From Lepidodermella squamata (lineage: Eukaryota; Gastrotricha): a stretch of DNA of 64,000 nt. A program made the position numbers and the translations under genes. The stretch is from NCBI GenBank assembly GCA_047495785.1, contig JBLDXI010000017.1, forward strand, positions 2,294,001 through 2,358,000, written 5' to 3'. The notes beneath the pieces were generated by a model that was not told the DNA's origin, searched no databases, and saw nothing but the letters and a program-made list of their open reading frames with translations. This document shows positions 57,306-64,000 of this stretch, piece after piece (the stretch's first letter is position 1; every line of letters begins with the position of its first letter).

Positions 57306-59063
57306 ATGGCCGCCCATAGAAAACGTCATAGCTATTTTGAGCTGCTTAAAAACAGTCTGTTATATCGAAAATTGCGGGATGCGATAAAGCAGAATGATGC
57401 AGAAGTCGTGTCTTCAGTGGACGAGTCTGGCGCAATATTCAACAAAGGGCTTACAGGAAACTGTTGCAGACATTGCAATATATCTTTCCCCAGTATTGTG
57501 CTCTTCCGAGAGCATTGCAAGACTGATGAACATGTTTCCAATCTGAAATCATCTATCAATCGGAATTCCTCCGCTGCTGACCCGATAGAATCCAGCGGCA
57601 ATATGGAATTGATTATACACAGCGCCGATGGCGACCCTGCTAGGATCTGGCTTCCCGTTGAAGATGAGACATCTCGTTTGTATTACGGCTTTTTGAAATC
57701 CCTGATTACCCGGCGAGATGCTGCTAGGAGTGATCCTGTAAATCGCCGAGCGTTTGCTGAAATGCTCTCGATTAATTCAAACATTTCGTATTGCGTTTTG
57801 TTGGTAACTGCAGGACATTTTGCTGGCGCAGTCTTTAAAGGCGAGCAAGTTGTTGCCCACAAGGCTTTTCATCGGTATGTGATAAGAGCTAAACAAGGCC
57901 ATGCTCAGTCTAAACGAGATGGTGCAGGTAATCGATGCAAATCTGGTGGTAGTAGTCTGAGGCGGCATAATGAGATCGCATTTCAGGAGGATATCCAAGA
58001 GCTGCTGGCGCAATGGTCATCAGATTATTTTTCAGCTACCAGCTGCATATTTATCCATTGTCCTCATCGCTTGGCTAGTTTATTTTTTGACAAAGAATCC
58101 GGTTCCTTGCGCAATTTTTCTGAGAAAGTTAGGTCAATACCTTTCAATCTGAGTAGGCCTACATTTGATCTGTGCCGCGAAGTCGCCTCTAAGCTATTTT
58201 GTGTGATCGAAGCTGATTCGTTAAACTTACAAGCAGAACCAAAGATATCGGAATCAGAAGAGCCTGAAGATGACGGAGAGCAGCTCGGGCTGGATTTGTT
58301 TGATTTTTGGACATGTGTTGATTTGGACGAAATTGGCGAAGAGAAGGATGCACCAACTATTTCCAAATCTTCCCGCAATGTTATTGAAAGCACACTGCCT
58401 GAACTGGCGGACCCCGCCATTATCTCAGTGCCTCTTATAAACCCTGAGCGAATATTCGATGAGATTTACACTGCCTGCCGGAAGCCGGATCGCGAAAAAT
58501 TGGTTACTGTGCTTTCTGGCGTAGATGCTGTGCACATTCAATCCGCTTTGACCCGAAAATTTGGCCCAAACAATGAGACTTTACTTCATCTTGCAGCGAA
58601 AACGAGCGGAGCTGATGAAATTATCGAATATCTCATCAATTTTGGCTGCGAAATATCATCTAAAAACAAACAAGGGCAGGTTCCATACGAATTGTCATGC
58701 GATGAAGCAAACCGTAATGCCTTCATACAATTCCGTCTCGATAGTTCAGATGAAAGTCGGAATTGGGAGAACTCGAAAATTCCCGCTCAATTTCCGCCAG
58801 AAAAATCGGCATCTCAGACTAAGAAGAGGAGGAGAGCACCGAAAACCAAGAAAAAGGAAGGCACGGCAAAGCCCGCTGAAAATTGCGAAGAAACAGAAAA
58901 ACAAAATTTTCTCAAGCTTTCCGATAATGACAAGAGAGGGAAAATGAGATGCTTCCTTTGTGGCAATAAGTACGCTCAAGGGTCTTCCTTCGATTACTTG
59001 AATTTCAAGTTCTGTTCTGTGCAATGTCTGAGAAACCACAGATATGATCGCAAAGAAATTTGA
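57306..59063 (+). CDS. ANKZF1: ANKZF1/Vms1 peptidyl-tRNA hydrolase of ribosome quality control
   Basis: Intronless coding region of 585 residues. A C2H2 zinc finger (C54, C57, H70, H76; CRHCNISFPSIVLFREHCKT) precedes the VLRF1 domain (about 95-290), with RAKQGHAQSKRDG; Gln201 aligns with the catalytic Gln of yeast Vms1 (GGSQS). SSLRRHNEIAFQEDIQELL is also conserved. An ankyrin region (GPNNETLLHLAAKTSG, EIIEYLINFGCEISSKNKQG), a Lys-rich coiled coil and a C-terminal zinc-ribbon-like CFLCGNKYAQ...FCSVQCLRNHR follow. ANKZF1 releases nascent chains from stalled 60S ribosomes by cleaving the tRNA end, and binds p97. PRPF39 starts 155 bp downstream, also behind a splice acceptor. Confidence 0.95.
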   Translation: MAAHRKRHSYFELLKNSLLYRKLRDAIKQNDAEVVSSVDESGAIFNKGLTGNCCRHCNISFPSIVLFREHCKTDEHVSNLKSSINRNSSAADPIESSGNMELIIHSADGDPARIWLPVEDETSRLYYGFLKSLITRRDAARSDPVNRRAFAEMLSINSNISYCVLLVTAGHFAGAVFKGEQVVAHKAFHRYVIRAKQGHAQSKRDGAGNRCKSGGSSLRRHNEIAFQEDIQELLAQWSSDYFSATSCIFIHCPHRLASLFFDKESGSLRNFSEKVRSIPFNLSRPTFDLCREVASKLFCVIEADSLNLQAEPKISESEEPEDDGEQLGLDLFDFWTCVDLDEIGEEKDAPTISKSSRNVIESTLPELADPAIISVPLINPERIFDEIYTACRKPDREKLVTVLSGVDAVHIQSALTRKFGPNNETLLHLAAKTSGADEIIEYLINFGCEISSKNKQGQVPYELSCDEANRNAFIQFRLDSSDESRNWENSKIPAQFPPEKSASQTKKRRRAPKTKKKEGTAKPAENCEETEKQNFLKLSDNDKRGKMRCFLCGNKYAQGSSFDYLNFKFCSVQCLRNHRYDRKEI

Positions 59064-59184
59064 TATGAATGCGTTTACATTCTCATCCTGCTGGTCTTGT
59101 TTATGCTAAATTATACGTCATATTTTTGTGAAGACTTGGAAGAACCTGAATAAATGCAGTTGTGGGATAAACTAATAGTTCTGT

Positions 59185-59195
59185 TTTACGCTTAG
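59185..59195 (+). promoter_or_regulatory. Probable trans-splice acceptor before PRPF39
   Basis: TTTTACGCTTAG ends at 59195, 23 nt before the PRPF39 ATG, inside the 155-bp gap after ANKZF1. There is no donor between the two genes. Confidence 0.5.
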
Positions 59196-59218
59196 GTAGA
59201 ATCTTAAAAATCGTTAAC

Positions 59219-61453
59219 ATGACGAAAGCTCCTGCTGCTCCTGGTGAGATGGAGAAGTATTGGAAGGTACTATCCAAGGGTTCGAGATATATGTTTTTAC
59301 CCCAAATGTGTTGCAGGCTTGCTTTGACAACCCGGATGATTTTAACGCATGGACTTACCTGATGGCGTACACCGAACATGTGGTCTGTTTTTGGCGGAAA
59401 TAAATTATCGCAAAATTTATTGAATGTTCGATCATAGAACAACATCGAAGAGGCTCGGAAAGCTTTCGGAGAATTCTTAGCAAAATGGCCGTATGTTTAA
59501 GTTTGAGAGCTAAGATCTATGGTATCTAGAATTACCTGTAACATCCAGATATTGTTACGGCTATTGGAATCGGTATGCTGACATGGAAAAGCGGAACAGC
59601 AATCCGGACAAAGCTCGTGCGGTAATTTTCGAATCTCACCTTCGAAAACGAAAATAATTTCCCTGTAATTCAGATTTACGAAAATGGTGTAGCAGCTACT
59701 CCTCTCAGTATCGACCTCTGGTTGCATTATATCAATTTTGAAACTGTACAGCATCAAGGGAAGCCTGATGCTGAGGAAATCCTTAGGAAGTAGGTTTTTC
59801 ACTAGGGCATCGGAAACTTGATAACGAAACTTTCTGTAGGCTTTATCGTCGCGCTGTCGATAATGCTGGCCTGGATTACAAATCAGACAAGCTTTGGGAC
59901 GCTTTTATTACGTGGGAATCTTCCCACAGCCCGACCAATGCTCTCCAGCTTTACGATGAATTATTGAAGATACCAACGCAAAATATTGCCAAGCATTTTG
60001 AAAAGTTGACCCTTCGATTTTGTAAATAACTAACCTAAATTTGAGGTATTTTTCAGTGCAAAGCGTCTGATTAATCAGCATAAGCCCCGTGAGCTGATTG
60101 GTTCGGATGAATTTTTTGAACTGCACAAAGCGGTCGTTGGTAGCACCGAGGAAAGTGCGATGGAAACTGATGAGGGAACTGACGCTGTTCAAGCTAAGCT
60201 TGATCAACTCATGAATGCCTTGACAGGTGACCAACTCAAAAGCATTCGCAATAAAATGGCTGCGCAACGCGAAGCTGTTTACAAAGCTACGTTAACCGAG
60301 TTGGAGAAGCGAAAAACTTTCGAAGATAACATTCGTCGCCCATATTTTCACGTCAAGTCTCTGGAACCTGGCCAACTGACCAATTGGAAAGACTATAGCG
60401 ATTTCGAAATCAAACAGGGTGATCACAAACGAATTGTGTTCCTATTTGAGCGCTGCTTAGTAGCCTGTGCGCTATACGAGGAGTATTGGATTAAAGTACG
60501 ATTTCAAGATTTCATCCCCGGTTTATTCTAGTTTTATTTGTGTTGACAGTACGCGTCTTACTTAATGAAGCATGACATTGAAAAAACCAGCAGAGTTTAC
60601 GAGCGAGCTTGCACTATTCATTTGATCAACAAGCCTTTTATACACTTGGCATGGGCTGCGTTTGAAGAGGCTAATGCCAAACTGAACAAAGCCGTTGAAA
60701 TTTTGGACAACTTGGATAAAAAAGTGCCAAACCTTGCCATGGTTCAGTCTAGACGCATAAACGCTTACCGGCGAGCTGGAAAAGTTGAAGAGGTAAGCTG
60801 ATTTAGCTGATAGCTAAGTGAATGATCATAAATCGCCATATAGGTGAAACGGCTGTACACCGAAGCCATCGAATCGGCTCAAACGTCAAGTGGAGCGTCA
60901 TTTTTCGCTTGCAAATACGCTAGATATTTGCACCTCGTTTTGAACGATGTTTCAGGGAGTCGACAAGTTTTGGATTCTGAGCTCGCCAAACACAAGTCGA
61001 ATCCGAAACTCTACCTTCAATTGCTTGATTTGGAGCTGAATACTCCAGGGCAAGACCGTGAGCAACGAGTGATCGCTGTCTTAGATCGAGCGATAGCTGC
61101 TATGAGCACGCCTGAGGATAAAATTCTTTTCAGCCAACGCAAAATGGAGTTTTTGGAAGATTTTGGAGAAAGCACCTTGAGGTATAGGCTTCAATTTGTT
61201 TTTCGCTAATTATGAGATCCATTTTTCTTTATCACCAAGCTTGTTTGAGTCGTATGATCATCATCAGAACTTGCTGAAAGGCGTTGCGCTCGATTTGAAG
61301 CACAAGCTGGATGGGTTCGTTAATGAATGATACTTTGAGCGAAATTTCAGTTTTTCTGTATGTTCTAGGGGAAAGGACGGTTCTGTTGCCAAAAAGCCGT
61401 TGAATACTGAGGCTACCAACGAGAACTCGCAGCCAAAGGTGGCAAAGAAATGA
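59219..61453 (+). CDS. PRPF39: PRPF39, U1 snRNP-associated HAT-repeat splicing factor
   Basis: About 12 exons join in frame from MTKAPAAPGEMEKYWKACFD to a Lys-rich C-terminus at the TGA 61451-61453, about 560 residues. Internal blocks match human PRPF39 closely: FLAKWPYCYGYWNRYADMEK, SIDLWLHYINFE, RRPYFHVKSLEPGQLTNWKD, RIVFLFERCLVACALYEEYW, ERACTIHLINKPFIHLAWAA and LFSQRKMEFLEDFGES. The protein is a string of half-a-TPR (HAT) repeats that dimerises and bridges U1C to the 5' splice site, helping U1 accept weak donors. That is apt for a genome whose donors vary widely (GTATTG, GTTTGT, GTCTGT seen here). Introns are 44-70 bp. Confidence 0.94.
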
Positions 61454-61654
61454 CATTTTTATGTTGGAACTTCACTGCGTTTTTTGTCAATCTTGTCATA
61501 ATTCCACTGCTCACTAGTTGAACCATGATATATAAAAACCGGTACACAAAATAAAATTTCTATCGCGTGCGTATTACTATTCGAGGACCAACACCTGGCA
61601 CATTTTTGTCTCTTTATTTCTCAACTTCACTGAAAAATATACTATCATATGCTA

Positions 61655-64000
61655 TTACTTGGGTTTACTTGCGTTGGCAATTTCTCTAGCCATGGCTGTA
61701 TCTACTGCTCCGATTACACTGTCTCTAAAAACAGGCTTCTTATTGCCTGTAATTTTCGAGATGGTATGCCGAACAGCAGGTAAGCCAAGCTCATCTCCAG
61801 CATCAGAAAGCTCGCGAAGACCTAAACTAGTCCCATTGCTGTTGGTGAAACACCGGTTGATCCAACGATCGACAAACATTTGAGCCTGTTGACTCTCGAG
61901 ACCGAAATTGCTGTACTCAATGACACTGATTTCGCCTTCGACTTTGTCCTCAGCTTCGCCAGCTTTTAGGTACAGAACTTTGACAAAAGTGCGCCATTTG
62001 GATTCCAGAACCTCAGCCAAGGCTGCAACCAGCTTCGAAACTGCGTACACAGACTCTAGCACGTTTTGTCCAAGCTTATTTTTGATAAGCATCGATGCCC
62101 CAAGAGCGGCAAGGAGTGTAATGAACCTCAGACTCTGTTAATTTCCTCAATAGATAAAAATTCGGTAGATTAAAGTAAATTTACCGGCGTTGGCAGCGTA
62201 ACAAGGAAATGGAGGATAGTATTGCCTTCGCCATCTTGCGTATCGAAAACATTCGGCATCTTTGTCTGCCTCTCAGATTCTTCTCGACTTTTAGGGTTGT
62301 TGAAGCTCTTCGCAATAAAACGTAAACAAGCCTCAAGTCTGTCTTCGAGCTCAACTTGACCCGTCGTCGTATTTTCGAACTGATAACTATTCGCGTTTTC
62401 AATCAAGTAGTGCAACGGCGTTTTGCCCGATGCATCGGGTTTGGTCACCTGGGAACCTCGATCAGCTAGAAGTTGAACAATAGTAGTGTCAGCCTGGCGG
62501 CAAGCAAAATGCATAGGGGTAAGTCCAGTTTTATCGGCTTGGTTGGAATCGGAGCCCAGTTTCAACAGCTTTTCTACAACATCTGTTTTCTTCTTCTGAA
62601 TCGCGTATATCAGGGCCGTCCTGCCGTCGTTATCTGGCACGTCCAGCATTGTGCTGGACTGCTCGAGTAAAATCCTGGTCATGACGTCGTCGTCTGCGAG
62701 TATCGCCTTGGTTAGCAGCACCTGATTGTTTGATTCGACATCTTTCACGTTGAGAATACTCGCGCCCTTTGACAAGAGAACAGTCAACGCTTCTTCGTTT
62801 TGCTTTCCGACCAGGACACCCAGACACGTCAATCCCCTGACGTTGGGAATGGCAGGGTCAGAGCCATGAGAAAGCAAGTATGACATCATGTCGGTGTCTT
62901 CAAGCTCCGTAGCTAAGAAAAGAGCAGTTCTGCCAAGCTTATCTTGAGCATTCAAAGGCTGCCTGGAAAATGTTCAAAAAAATTGATGAAAAATAAGCTT
63001 ATCAACAGCTGAACAGAAGTGCAGAAAATCGATCAACACGCAAGTGCTCACAAAATCTAGTGACATGCAGAAGAGTGAGAAACACTACAGTTTCATACCT
63101 GACGTCAATATCAAAGCGGCTGTTTCATGAAAGATGAATTTGAGAAAAATAAAATGAACGAAGTAAATAAACCATTTTTGCAATGTTTTCCCACGACAAG
63201 CTTCAGATGTAAAAATAAATTTCGAAGCAGTTAACTATCCTGAGCTGTAGCTGTACCAGTATACTTCGGGTGCGTATCTATTTTGGCCTCAAAAGCGATC
63301 ATTACCTTCCAGCTTCGATCAAAGCTCTAACCATGTCCAACCTCCGCATCGTTACCGCTTTCATCAAAGCAGTGAAACCGGTTCGTTTAACAGGTGTCGT
63401 CATGAGAACGTTGAACTGCGTTGCAATGCTTAGAATATAGTTGAAACACCGTTCCGAGTTATTTTCGATAGCAAGGTACATTAATGTGTGACCCGCAAAA
63501 TCAACTGCGTTCACATCAGCCTTGCATTTTTGCACGAGGAACTTCAATAGTTCATCGTTATCTTCGACCGTTGCAAACATCGCCGGGGTACGGCCGTTAA
63601 TTTGACGCCCATTTACATTGGCGCCATATTTGATTAGTAGTTGGATGCAAGCGGGATCGTTGTTCAATACCGCCGTGTGCAATGGCAAATATTCGCCCCG
63701 ACCTTCCCATATTTCGGCTGAAATTAAAATAGCCGAATTAGTTTATGGTGATAATCATTGGAAAATTCCTACTGTTGGCGCCTGCTAGAAGCAGACTTTG
63801 CACAACCTTTGCATAGCTTGATTGAACTGCCAGATGCAAGGCTGTGAAGCCATAGTCGTCGCGAGTGTTCATTCTGATTTTCGAAGATTTAACCAGCAAT
63901 TCGACAACTACTCATCGGCACTACTTATAAGAGAATTTAGCACGTAAATCATTACATACCTTCGTTGTGATTTCTGTAAGCGGCAAGATGTAGTGCGGTC
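61655..64000 (-). CDS. Large ankyrin-repeat protein (5' end off the window)
   Basis: Five exons join in phase: 64000-63960, 63907-63773, 63717-63306, 62962-62185 and 62134-61655, ending in TAA. At least nine ankyrin repeats are seen, for example ALHLAAYRNHNEVVELLVKS, GFTALHLAVQSSYAKVVQSL, PLHTAVLNNDPACIQLLIKY, GRTALIYAIQKKKTDVVEKL and GLTPMHFACRQADTTIVQLL. After the last repeat comes a non-ankyrin domain of about 110 residues (TFVKVLYLKAGEAEDKVEGE, NFGLESQQAQMFVDRWINRC). I do not recognise the C-terminal domain; there is no PARP, FYVE, kinase or SOCS box signature. The first exons lie beyond the right edge. It converges on PRPF39 with 200 bp between stops. Confidence 0.85.

Noticed and set aside
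61655-64000. Tankyrase or PARP identity for the ankyrin protein
   Set aside because: No PARP catalytic or SAM motif is present and the gene ends with an ordinary stop after an unrelated domain.
1-64000. Firm assignment to Caenorhabditis-type nematodes
   Set aside because: Short introns and operons fit, but two UGA-containing SelW genes and a TTC23 homologue do not, as far as I know.

Overview
The window is animal nuclear DNA. Genes are broken by short GT-AG introns (mostly 48-85 bp) and encode metazoan proteins: BBS4, TTC23, VPS39, ERGIC2, TMEM87, a two-pore K+ channel, R7-type RGS, a caspase, HAAO and SMC5. Gene density is high. Several same-strand neighbours lie only 60-200 bp apart, and the downstream member has an orphan 3' splice site just before its ATG. 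That suggests spliced-leader trans-splicing and operons. Candidate lineages are compact invertebrates with operons. I cannot name the species: a TTC23 homologue and UGA-containing selenoprotein W genes do not look like a Caenorhabditis-type nematode, but other nematodes, flatworms, rotifers, tunicates or chaetognaths stay open.

Layout. 1-2,856 (minus): a ciliary pair, BBS4 then TTC23 (runs off the left edge). 4,115-8,778 (plus): a single-LIM protein and VPS39. 9,660-13,507 (minus): two selenoprotein W genes, each with an in-frame UGA and a recognisable SECIS hairpin in its 3' region; the second carries UGA-x-x-UGA. 13,837-19,975 (minus): a tight cluster SFT2 - small membrane protein - EARS2 - ERGIC2, with an ATGA stop/start overlap. 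21,363-24,215 (plus): SET then TMEM87. 28,591-29,974 (plus): a two-pore K+ channel behind a 4.4-kb gene-poor stretch. 32,967-34,742 and 30,977-32,510 (minus): tandem alpha-1,3-fucosyltransferases. 37,966-41,326 (plus): SMC5. 42,260-46,248 (minus): R7 RGS. 47,384-55,544 (minus): HAAO, TMEM229, DED-like caspase and REXO5-type exonuclease. 57,306-61,453 (plus): ANKZF1/Vms1 then PRPF39. 61,655 to the right edge (minus): a long ankyrin-repeat protein.

Mobile and repeat DNA is modest: two 193-bp inverted-terminal-repeat elements (11,088-11,280 and 20,194-20,386, opposite orientations) with a telomere-like CCCTAA core, a 10-bp tandem repeat inside the 2.3-kb EARS2 intron, and CAG/CTG tracts near 46.6 kb.

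The most striking system is the SelW pair. Splice phases and a 25-nt Sec-encoding microexon are conserved between the copies, and the first Cys codon of the usual CxxU redox motif (TG|C, split by an intron) is TG|A in the second copy. That predicts a selenoprotein W with a double-selenocysteine UxxU centre.
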